From the NCBI RefSeq assembly GCF_946221155.1, contig NZ_CAMIAN010000010.1, positions 1-57,588 of the forward strand: DNA of 57,588 bases, given 5' to 3'. Source of the DNA: an uncultured Corynebacterium sp. (GTDB lineage Bacteria > Actinomycetota > Actinomycetes > Mycobacteriales > Mycobacteriaceae). Positions within the stretch are counted from its first letter, which is position 1. Each line of letters begins with the position of its first letter. A model generated the notes under the pieces. It saw nothing but the letters and a program-made list of their open reading frames with translations, did no database searches and was not told the DNA's origin. The position numbers were made by a program, and so were the translations under genes. This document shows, piece by piece, positions 48,356 to 55,942 of the stretch.

Positions 48356-51149
48356 CGACAAGCCGTCCAAGAACCCGTTCTCCCGCGGAGGCGCCGGAAA
48401 CTCCGGTGCCGGCCGTGGCGGACAGCGGAAGCCGGGGCAACCAGGTAGGCCTGGCCAGGGCCAGGGTGCTCAGTCGGGCAAGCGTCGGGCTGCGAATGGA
48501 AAGCCCGCTCACGCTAAGCCCACGCAGGGCCGTCCAGCTCGGGGGCAATCGGGTCAGCCCGGCCAGAATGGCAAGCCCGGTAAGCGCCGAGCTGCAAACG
48601 GCAAGCCTGCACAGGGGCAACCCAAGCAGGGGCAGGGTGCTCAGCCGGGTAAGCGCCGTGGTGCCCAGGGACGTCCTGCTCAGGGGCAGGCTGCCCAGGG
48701 GCGTCCTGGACAGGGTCGCCCAGTGAAGGGGCGTCCGGCGAAAGGCCGTCCGGCTCAAGGTCGCCCGTCGCAGGGGAAGCCGTCGCATGGGAAGTCAGCG
48801 CACGGCAAACCCGCACAGGGTCGCGGCACCAAGCCGGTGAAGTCCGGAGGTTCTCGCAGGGCCGGAGCCGCAGCGGGAGCTGGGGCTGGTGCTGCGGGGG
48901 CGGCGGCGTCACAAAGAAAGAGGCCGCAGAATAACGGCCCCAATCAGAATGGACCACAGACTCGCGTGAAAAAGAATGGATCCCGCTCCGTGGGCGATGG
49001 AAAGTTGAAGGCAAGGACGCGCAAGAAGCGCAGCTGGCGCGACAAGCGCACTCTGCGCAATTTCTTCGCGGGCCTGGCGGCCGTGATGGCGGTAATGATT
49101 ATTGTTCCGCTGGTGGCATTCTTTACGGCATATTCGGTGACGAAGGTCCCGGAGCCGGAAGAGCTGGTGAATAACCAGATTTCCTACATCATGGCGAGCG
49201 ACAATAACACCGAGCTGGCTCGCATCGTGCCGCCGGAGGGCAACCGTCAGAACATCAAGATTGACGAAGTCCCGATGCCGGTCCGGCAGGCCGTGCTGGC
49301 TGCCGAGGACCGCGAGTTCTACAGCAACCCCGGCTTCTCGGTCTCCGGCTTCGCCCGCGCGGCCGTCGGCCAGGTGCTGGGCCGTGAGGGCGCCGGCGGT
49401 GGCTCGACCATTACCCAGCAGTACGTGAAGAACGCACTGGTCGGTGACGAGTTCAGCCTGAGCCGTAAGGCCAAGGAGCTGGTTATCTCCGCAAAGATGG
49501 CCCGCGAATGGTCGAAGGACGAGATCCTCGAGGCCTACTTGAACACCATCTACTTTGGCCGCAACGCCTACGGCATCAGCGCGGCTTCCCACGCCTACTT
49601 CGACAAGGACGTTAAGGACCTCACCGCGGAGGAAGGCGCAGTGCTCGCCGCGACCATCCAGGCACCTTCTGGCCTGGATCCGTGGACGAACCGCGAACGT
49701 GCGGAATCGCGCTGGAACTATGTGCTGGACGGCATGGTCGGGATCGGTGCCATGAAGGAGGCCGACCGCAAGAACGCCGTGTACCCGCAGGTGAAGGACC
49801 CGGCAGAAACCGCCGAGAGTACCCAAGCCGCGGGAACCAACGGGCTAATCAAGACTAAGGTGATCGAAGAGCTTGAGCGCGCGGGCATCACTGAGGAACA
49901 GGTGAACACGGGTGGTCTGAAGATCACCACCACCATCGACGCGAAAATGCAGGCCGACGCGGTGGACGAGGTCCACAAGAGGCTGGAGGGTCAGCAGAAG
50001 GGCCTGCGCACGGCCGCAGTCTCCGTGGATCCGAAGACCGGCGGCGTGCGCTCCTGGTACGGCGGCGATGACCCGGTGGGATTCGACTTCGCCGGGGCAG
50101 GCCTGCAAACCGGTTCTACGTTCAAGATCCTGGCACTGGCTGCGTACCTGGACCAGGGTGGCAGCATCTATGACCAGTTCGACTCCTCCCCCGTCATGAC
50201 GGGTGATGCGCAGGTGACCAACGTCAGTGGCGCCAGCTGCGGCACATGCAGCATTGCCGAAGCGTTGAAGCAGTCGCTGAACACCAGCTTCATCCGCCTG
50301 ACCCAGTCGCTGAAGGGCGGTCCGCAAGACGTCGCTGACATGGCGCACCGCCTGGGCGTGGCCGAAGAGCTGCCGGGCGTCGGCAAGACTCTGCAGGAGG
50401 CAAACGGCAAGCCGGCAGAGGGCATCACGCTGGGCATGTACCAGTCCAGCCCGCTGGACATGGCTACCGCCCTGGCAACCCTGACCAACGGTGGTACCTA
50501 CCACCGTCCACACTTCGTGGAGAAGGTGGAGAACTCCAACGGTGACGTACTGCTGGACAACACCAACAACGACGGCGACCGCGTGGTTTCCGAGGAAGTC
50601 GCAAACGGCGTTATCCAGGCGATGCAACCCATCGCAGCGTACTCCAACGGCAACACACTGGCCGGTGGCCGCCCGTCGGCCGCCAAGACCGGTACGGCGC
50701 AGCTGGGTGATACCGGCGAGAATAAGGACGCCTGGATGATCGGCTCGACCCCGCAGCTGTCCTCCGCAGTCTGGGTTGGTACCGCCGAGGGCAAGCCGAT
50801 CCACAACAGCTACGGCGGCGTGATGTACGGCTCCGGCCTGCCGGCTCAGATCTGGAAGGGTGTTATGGACCGCTCGCTGGAAGGCAAGGAGGTCGAGCAG
50901 TTCGGCACCGGTGCAGCCGCATCCTCCGGCGGCGGCGGTGGCTCCGTTGGAAGCGGATCCGCCCAGGGCGGCGAGGCGGCTGCTCAGGAGCAGCCGGTGG
51001 AGCAGGAAGCTCCGGAACCGTCTTCCGCGCCGGCGCCCGCCCAGCAGCCAGCCCCGCAGCCCGCGCCGCAGCGCCCGGCCCCGCAGGGTGGAAACCCGCC
51101 GCAGAACAATGATCTACAAGACCTGATTGATGGAATCCTCAACCCATAG
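48348..51149 (+). CDS. ponA: Bifunctional class A penicillin-binding protein
   Basis: This transglycosylase-transpeptidase makes peptidoglycan. The N-terminal 230 residues are cytoplasmic, Gly/Gln/Lys/Arg-rich repeats (KRRAANGKPAQGQ). One membrane helix follows (NFFAGLAAVMAVMIIVPLVAFF). The GT51 domain carries EDREFYSNPGFSVSGFARA and GGSTITQQYVKNALV. The penicillin-binding domain has the SxxK serine in GSTFK, the SxN motif in SLN and KTG in AKTGTAQ. A Pro/Gln/Ala-rich tail ends the protein. The TTG start overlaps the DUF5318 stop, implying coupling. A TTTGTGACGCC word lies antisense at 48905-48915 in the tail-like linker. Confidence 0.95.
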   Translation: MSSDKPSKNPFSRGGAGNSGAGRGGQRKPGQPGRPGQGQGAQSGKRRAANGKPAHAKPTQGRPARGQSGQPGQNGKPGKRRAANGKPAQGQPKQGQGAQPGKRRGAQGRPAQGQAAQGRPGQGRPVKGRPAKGRPAQGRPSQGKPSHGKSAHGKPAQGRGTKPVKSGGSRRAGAAAGAGAGAAGAAASQRKRPQNNGPNQNGPQTRVKKNGSRSVGDGKLKARTRKKRSWRDKRTLRNFFAGLAAVMAVMIIVPLVAFFTAYSVTKVPEPEELVNNQISYIMASDNNTELARIVPPEGNRQNIKIDEVPMPVRQAVLAAEDREFYSNPGFSVSGFARAAVGQVLGREGAGGGSTITQQYVKNALVGDEFSLSRKAKELVISAKMAREWSKDEILEAYLNTIYFGRNAYGISAASHAYFDKDVKDLTAEEGAVLAATIQAPSGLDPWTNRERAESRWNYVLDGMVGIGAMKEADRKNAVYPQVKDPAETAESTQAAGTNGLIKTKVIEELERAGITEEQVNTGGLKITTTIDAKMQADAVDEVHKRLEGQQKGLRTAAVSVDPKTGGVRSWYGGDDPVGFDFAGAGLQTGSTFKILALAAYLDQGGSIYDQFDSSPVMTGDAQVTNVSGASCGTCSIAEALKQSLNTSFIRLTQSLKGGPQDVADMAHRLGVAEELPGVGKTLQEANGKPAEGITLGMYQSSPLDMATALATLTNGGTYHRPHFVEKVENSNGDVLLDNTNNDGDRVVSEEVANGVIQAMQPIAAYSNGNTLAGGRPSAAKTGTAQLGDTGENKDAWMIGSTPQLSSAVWVGTAEGKPIHNSYGGVMYGSGLPAQIWKGVMDRSLEGKEVEQFGTGAAASSGGGGGSVGSGSAQGGEAAAQEQPVEQEAPEPSSAPAPAQQPAPQPAPQRPAPQGGNPPQNNDLQDLIDGILNP

Positions 51150-52755
51150 GAAACCGACTGCCGCGGACCTAGCCGCGAGCCCGGCTGCGGAACAGCGCGT
51201 CCTGCCTTCCCGCACAGAGCCGATGGCTCGCGGGTTCATTCGTTTCATCGGCGGCCCACCCGGCGCCCACGCCCTCATCGGCCGGGCGAACTGGTGGACT
51301 CCCCTGCGCGTCCTGCTCGCCACCGCCGCCACCTTCCTAGTGTTCGGCTGGTTGCAGAAGGCACAGTGTATCCGCACTGGCTTCGACGGCGAGGGCAACT
51401 CCTATGTGGACTGGTCCGGGAAGCGCCAATTTACCTCCGCTTGCTATTCCGACACGGTCTCCTTGTACGCAGGCCGCGGACTGGATCACCTCGACTTCCC
51501 CTACTTCACCTCCTTCGTCGACGACGGAGTCACGCGGTACATGGAATACCCCGTGCTCACGGGCCTGTACCAGTGGCTAATGGCCGCGATCGCGCGCCCG
51601 GTGGAGGCCGCATGGAACTTCCTCCCCCTGCCGCAAGCAGCTCCCGCCGCGATCTACTTCGGAGTCAATGCATTCTTCCTGGGGCTGTTCTGGCTGATCG
51701 CCACCGGCCTGATGACGAAACTCACCGGTAACCGAGTGTGGGACACGCTGCTGATGGCGGCCTCTCCCCTGGTCATCGTCCACGCCTTCACCAACTTCGA
51801 CCTGCTGGCATGCGCGGCCGCCGTCGCCATCTTCATCTTCTGGGCCAACCGGCGCCCTGGCTGGGCCGGCGTGGCCACCGGCGTGGGCGTGGCGCTGAAG
51901 CTATGGCCCGCGTTCATCGGTGGTGCGCTAATCCTGCTGTGCCTGCGCCAACGCGCCTGGGTTCCGCTGGCGAAGCTGGTCGGCTGGACCTTCGGAAGCT
52001 GGCTGATCGTCAACCTGCCGATCATGGTTTTCGCGCCGGAAGGCTGGTCACAGTTCTTCAAGCTGAACTCCGAACGCGGTTGGGAAGGCTCGACCATCTA
52101 TGCCGTCATTGCGCACATCTTGGGTAATGACGCCTGGAACGGCGTCTCCCCCACCAAGTCCGTCGAAGGCGCAGACACCTTGAACCTGCTGACAGGCGTA
52201 CTGCTGTTGGCCACACTTTTGGCTCTAGCCTGGCTGGTCATTTTCGCCGCCCCGCGCACCCCGAGGGTCGGCCAGGTGGCGTTCCTGGCCACGCTGGCAT
52301 TCATGATCACCAACAAGGTGTGGAGCCCGCAGTACTCCATATGGCTAGTGCCGTTGCTGGTGCTGGCTCTCCCCCGCTGGCGATTGGTCTTTGGCTGGGC
52401 GGCATTGGAGACTGTGTACTGGTACCTGCGCATGTGGCAGTTCCTGCCCGCGAACCAGGCGGCACCGCACTGGCTGGTAGATACCGTGACCATCGTCCGA
52501 CTCAGCCTGCTGGTGTTTATGGCGGTATTGGTCATCCGGCAGATCATGGGCCGCAGCTCGGATCCGATCCGCGAAGCTCACGGAGGCCGCGACCCGCTGG
52601 CTGGAGTGCTGGCCGAGGAATCCGCAAAGAAACCGGCGGAAGTGCTGGATGGTGCGCCAGCCGAGGCGTCCGCGCGGGAGAACGAGAATGGTTCCGGCGG
52701 AGAAGAGGGCGTCAGAAAGAAAGGCGCCATAAAGAAAGAGAGCAACGATGGATAA
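51130..52755 (+). CDS. GT87-family membrane glycosyltransferase (DUF2029)
   Basis: This polytopic membrane protein of about 541 residues has nine or more hydrophobic segments. Family features are the first loop acidic region GRGLDHLDFPYFTSFVDDGVTRYMEYPVLTGLYQW and GVALKLWPAFIGGALILL. It probably uses polyprenyl-phospho-mannose or arabinose as sugar donor, on the outside of the membrane, for lipoglycan or wall polysaccharide synthesis. It overlaps ponA by 20 bp. A highly charged C-tail of about 70 residues contains a word copy (52708-52720). Confidence 0.8.
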   Translation: MESSTHRKPTAADLAASPAAEQRVLPSRTEPMARGFIRFIGGPPGAHALIGRANWWTPLRVLLATAATFLVFGWLQKAQCIRTGFDGEGNSYVDWSGKRQFTSACYSDTVSLYAGRGLDHLDFPYFTSFVDDGVTRYMEYPVLTGLYQWLMAAIARPVEAAWNFLPLPQAAPAAIYFGVNAFFLGLFWLIATGLMTKLTGNRVWDTLLMAASPLVIVHAFTNFDLLACAAAVAIFIFWANRRPGWAGVATGVGVALKLWPAFIGGALILLCLRQRAWVPLAKLVGWTFGSWLIVNLPIMVFAPEGWSQFFKLNSERGWEGSTIYAVIAHILGNDAWNGVSPTKSVEGADTLNLLTGVLLLATLLALAWLVIFAAPRTPRVGQVAFLATLAFMITNKVWSPQYSIWLVPLLVLALPRWRLVFGWAALETVYWYLRMWQFLPANQAAPHWLVDTVTIVRLSLLVFMAVLVIRQIMGRSSDPIREAHGGRDPLAGVLAEESAKKPAEVLDGAPAEASARENENGSGGEEGVRKKGAIKKESNDG

Positions 52756-52930
52756 CACGACCATTATCATCACCATGGCCAGTGTGCTGGTGGGGTTCTT
52801 GTGCGTGGGCGGCAGCTTTGCGAGCTTCATGTACGGCAAGTCGAAAAAGCAGGTGTGGACGCTTTTCAGCTTCGCCGTCCTGTTCCTGACGATCGTGCCA
52901 GTGGGCCTGGCGGTATTTGTCGCAGCGTAG
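52748..52930 (+). CDS. Small two-helix membrane protein
   Basis: The 60-residue protein starts at ATG 52748, 8 bp inside the GT87 gene (ATGGATAA overlap, translational coupling). Two hydrophobic helices (TIIITMASVLVGFLCVGGSFASF and LFSFAVLFLTIVPVGLAVFVA) flank a short basic loop. Probably a partner or regulator of the upstream glycosyltransferase; no family recognised. Confidence 0.7.
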   Translation: MDNTTIIITMASVLVGFLCVGGSFASFMYGKSKKQVWTLFSFAVLFLTIVPVGLAVFVAA

Positions 52931-53016
52931 TGGCGCGTGGGGGGGCGCGAACGGGCATTTCTTAAAACGCGGGGCACCAGGTAGGCTGAGAGAGTTGCTG
53001 ACGCAACGACCCTCCT

Positions 53017-53039
53017 GCCATGCCCAAAAGGGGTATGGC
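53017..53039 (+). promoter_or_regulatory. Hairpin in the rpsF leader
   Basis: gccatgccc/gggtatggc form a 9-bp stem with an aaaag loop about 34 bp before the rpsF start, and the downstream side reads ccga. It may be a ribosomal-protein autoregulatory site similar to the S6:S18-binding leader, but rpsR is not in this operon. Confidence 0.4.
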
Positions 53040-53072
53040 CGAAACACTAGACCATAGGAGGTGATGAGGTCC

Positions 53073-53360
53073 GTGCGTCAATACGAGATGATGATCATCA
53101 TCGACCCTTCCCAGGATGAACGCACCGTTGCCCCGTCGCTGGACAAGTACTTGGAGATTGTCCGCAAGGAAAACGGTTCCGTGGAAAAGGTTGATATCTG
53201 GGGCAAGCGTCGCCTCGAGTACCCGATCAACAAGAAGGACGAGGGCATCTACGTTGTTCTCGACTTGAAGTGTGAGTCGGCTACCGTGCTGGAAATTGAC
53301 CGCCTGCTCAACATCAACGACCAGATCCTGCGCACCAAGGTGCTGCGGAAGGACCAGTAG
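53073..53360 (+). CDS. rpsF: 30S ribosomal protein S6
   Basis: This 95-residue S6 protein starts MRQYEMMIIIDPSQDERTV and has the family's RLEYPINKKDEGIYVVLDL. The GTG at 53073 lies about 11 bp after a strong AGGAGG; frame starts at 53061 and 53064 are inside that site. S6 binds 16S rRNA in the small subunit. rpsR, often downstream, is replaced by ssb and rplI. Confidence 0.95.
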   Translation: MRQYEMMIIIDPSQDERTVAPSLDKYLEIVRKENGSVEKVDIWGKRRLEYPINKKDEGIYVVLDLKCESATVLEIDRLLNINDQILRTKVLRKDQ

Positions 53361-53489
53361 CTTTCACGGCTGCAGGCTCCGAACGGACTGTACAGGCACC
53401 TTCAAACCATTAACCTAAGCACTGTAACCATTTTGGGCTTCTATTCCTTTTGACGCCCACACGTCACCACACAACGTTAGGAAAGAAAC

Positions 53490-54143
53490 ATGGCACAGGG
53501 AGATACCCAAATCACCGTGGTCGGCAACATCGTTGCAGATCCGGAACTGCGCTACACCCCCAACGGGGCCGCAGTGGCTAACTTCCGCGTGGCCTCCACG
53601 CCCCGTCGCTACGACCAGCAGGCTGGTCAGTTCGTCGACGGTGAGCCACTGTTTTTGACCTGCAACGTGTGGCGCCAACCAGCCGAGAACGTGGCAAACA
53701 GCCTGAACAAAGGCGACCGCGTGATCGTAACCGGCCGACTGCGCCAGCGTTCCTACGAGGACCGCAACGGCGAACGCCGCACCGTCTTCGAGATTGAGGT
53801 GGAAGAGGTCGGCCCTTCGCTGCGCTTCGCTACCGCGGATATCAACAAGGCATACCGTGGCGGCGGACAGGGCGGAAACGCTGGCGGCAACGGCGGAGGC
53901 TTCGGCGGTAATGCCGGCGGCTTCGGCGGCCAGGGCGGCCCGGGTCAGGGCGGCCAAGGTGGCCAGGGTAATGGTGGCGGCCAGGGTGGTTTCGGCGGAA
54001 ACGCCGGCAACCAGGGCGGCCAGGGTAATCAGGGACAGAACAACCAGGGCTTCGGTGGCCGCAATGCGGCCATGGATGACGACCCGTGGAACTCTGCCCC
54101 ACAGTCCGGTTTTGGTGATGGCGACGACGAGCCGCCATTCTGA
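53490..54143 (+). CDS. ssb: Single-stranded DNA-binding protein
   Basis: The N-terminal OB-fold (about residues 1-115: MAQGDTQITVVGNIVADPELRYTPNG, and FEIEVEEVGPSLRFA) binds ssDNA. A Gly/Gln/Asn-rich linker (GGQGGFGGNAGN repeats) leads to the acidic tip DDEPPF that docks replication and repair proteins. The ATG follows AGGAAAGAAAC. The 129-bp gap after rpsF contains TTTTGACGCC at 53448. Confidence 0.97.
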   Translation: MAQGDTQITVVGNIVADPELRYTPNGAAVANFRVASTPRRYDQQAGQFVDGEPLFLTCNVWRQPAENVANSLNKGDRVIVTGRLRQRSYEDRNGERRTVFEIEVEEVGPSLRFATADINKAYRGGGQGGNAGGNGGGFGGNAGGFGGQGGPGQGGQGGQGNGGGQGGFGGNAGNQGGQGNQGQNNQGFGGRNAAMDDDPWNSAPQSGFGDGDDEPPF

Positions 54144-54225
54144 TCGGCTAGCTTAAAAGCTGCTGGTCAGCGTTAAATTTTTTGAACATAATTGGTCAAA
54201 CCAAAGCACAACGAAAGGCTGGATC

Positions 54226-54678
54226 ATGAAGCTGATCCTCACCACCAACGTTGACAAGCTCGGTGTCCCCGGCGACATCGTAGAGGTCAAGGCTGGCTAC
54301 GGACGTAACTACCTGCTTCCGCGCGGCTACGCAATTGTTGCTACCCGCGGTGCTGAGAAGCAGATCGAAGGAATTAAGCGCGCGCAGGAAGCACGACAGA
54401 TTCGCGACCTGGATCACGCACGCGAGGTCAAGGAAGAGCTGGAGAACCTGAGTGGCGTGACCGTTGCGGTCCGCACTGCAGAGTCCGGCAAGATCTTCGG
54501 CTCCGTCACTGCAGATCAGATTGTTGATGCAGTGAAGAAGGCCAACGGTCGTTCCCTGGATAAGCACACCATCAAGCTGCGCAAGGGCGATGTTAAGGCA
54601 ACCGGCGTTTACTCTGTGGACGTTCAGCTGCACAACGACATCGTTGCATCCCTGAGCTTCGAGGTCGTTTCCGCGTAA
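54226..54678 (+). CDS. rplI: 50S ribosomal protein L9
   Basis: The 150-residue L9 protein has the N-terminal MKLILTTNVDKLGVPGDIVEVKAGYGRNYLLPRGYA and the C-terminal domain FGSVTADQIVDAVKKA. The ATG follows AAAGG. It ends the rpsF-ssb-rplI unit; dnaB, often next in relatives, is absent and a gene-poor repeat zone follows. Confidence 0.96.
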   Translation: MKLILTTNVDKLGVPGDIVEVKAGYGRNYLLPRGYAIVATRGAEKQIEGIKRAQEARQIRDLDHAREVKEELENLSGVTVAVRTAESGKIFGSVTADQIVDAVKKANGRSLDKHTIKLRKGDVKATGVYSVDVQLHNDIVASLSFEVVSA

Positions 54679-54894
54679 CTTCGCCCGGCTTGGTCAGCAT
54701 TTCGGCAGGTCGGCAGGTCGGCTATTAAGTTGGCCTACTCTGGCTGGCTAATGTTTCAGTTGGCTGGCATGGCTCTGCTGGCTTTCCAGCTGGCTTGGCT
54801 GACTGATAGGTTGGCCGGCTTGCTTGGCTGATATCTCGGTTGGCATGGCATGGCTAGGCTGACATTTCAGCTGGCTGGCATCGCCGCGAGCTCC

Positions 54895-55012
54895 TGCGCC
54901 CTGTGCCTAGACACCACAGGACGCGTGATTCGTGCCTAGACACCATGGATCAAGTGCCTAGTGTTTGCCTAGTGTTGGGCGCCACTGGTCGCGTGCTTAG
55001 ACACCACGCGGC
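54895..55012. repeat. Three hairpins sharing loop CYTAGACAC
   Basis: Hairpins at 54895-54925, 54927-54951 and 54988-55012 have loops cctagacac, cctagacac and cttagacac. Their 8-11-bp stems differ in sequence but pair within each copy, allowing G-T pairs and one mismatch in the first. Confidence 0.7.
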
Positions 55013-55171
55013 GGCATGTATACCCGGAGCTGCGACAAGGGCCACTCACCTAGCAATAGAGCTAGTCGCCGAGGTGGCCACTGAAATTGCCGTTAAAATA
55101 GCTGCTGAGCTGCGAAGATGCGCGTGCGACTATAACGCACCAGAAAACTTAACTTAGACAACAGCAGGTTG

Positions 55172-55204
55172 AGGCCCCACGCATTCGTGCGTGGGGCCTT
55201 TTCC
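55172..55204 (+). terminator. Strong orphan terminator with TTCG tetraloop
   Basis: aggccccacgca and its perfect 12-bp complement close a ttcg loop, followed by tttt. It lies about 490 bp after rplI, without an obvious gene before it. Confidence 0.85.
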
Positions 55205-55390
55205 GTTGCTCGGATTATGCTGCTTGGTCGTATTGCCTGGCCGTGCTGCTGGGCTGTTTTGCTTGGCTGTGTTGCTGAGCCGTTTTGCTTGGCTGTGTTG
55301 CTGGCCGAACTGCTGAACTGTACTGCTGGGCTGTATTGCCTGGCTGCCATCGCCAGCGGCGCAAAGTGTCGGAAATGTTGCACTTCTTAG

Positions 55391-55524
55391 GGCTAAATGT
55401 CGGAAAAGTTGCAAAACTAAAAATGGTGCCGAAAGCGCGAACCTCGGAAAACTCTCTGACCTGCATGTTTTCAAAAATGGAAATGGTTTGCGGTAACAAA
55501 TTGCAACTTTTCCGACATTTAAGC
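55391..55524. repeat. 21-bp perfect inverted repeat
   Basis: The left arm at 55394-55414 begins taaatgtcggaaaagttgca and has its exact complement at 55501-55521. Three further pairs on the outside are separated by one extra base. A related direct copy is at 55366-55383. Confidence 0.7.
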
Positions 55525-55541
55525 CTCCGCAAGACAGAATT

Positions 55542-55665
55542 CAGGCTCCGCCGGGCTGTCGGCGGGTCGAAATGTCGCTGGAACGGGAATGCGACGTCCG
55601 GATCAGGCTCCGCCGGGCTTCCGCTGAGCCGAAATGTCGCTAGAACGGGAATACGTCGGAGCCCG
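55542..55665. repeat. Tandem 62-bp imperfect repeat
   Basis: Units 55542-55603 and 55604-55665 both start caggctccgccgggct and contain gaaatgtcgct(g/a)gaacgg 27 bp later. A third partial copy in inverted orientation is at about 55733-55758. Confidence 0.65.
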
Positions 55666-55942
55666 CGATGGCTTGCAAGATTCCGCAACGCTCTGACATG
55701 CGCGTTTGCAGTATTGAGAGTGGGCGCTAATAACGTATTCCCGTTACAACGACATTCGCGCCCTCGGGCACTCCGCCAGAGCCCCTGGGGCGCTTCCTGG
55801 AGTTCCAGAAGGTTGTGTGCCGAACCCAACCTGCAAAGCTCAGCGCACATACGCCACTTCCGCACCCGGCATAGCTGCTAAACCCTCAGTCTAGCAGCCC
55901 CTCCGACGCCAGCCCCAGCACCCCAGCACCCCAGCGCAGTCG

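Larger units (their letters stand above)
54679..55942. other. Gene-poor repeat zone after rplI (1.26 kb)
   Basis: No convincing gene. From left: GGCTG-rich degenerate repeats (54690-54890), three hairpins with shared loop (54895-55012), a small frame 54903-55157 ending just before a strong terminator (55172-55204), GCTTGGCTG-rich runs (55205-55350), a 21-bp inverted repeat (55391-55524), a tandem 62-bp repeat (55542-55665) and a third inverted motif copy (55733-55758). Confidence 0.65.

Noticed and set aside
55391..55665. Repeat block as CRISPR array
   Set aside because: Only two to three imperfect units of unequal spacing occur, partly inverted, and no cas genes are near.
55215..55881. Overlapping frames of 216 (minus) and 198 (plus) codons
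   Set aside because: They run through inverted and tandem repeats on both strands and have no ribosome site or domain.
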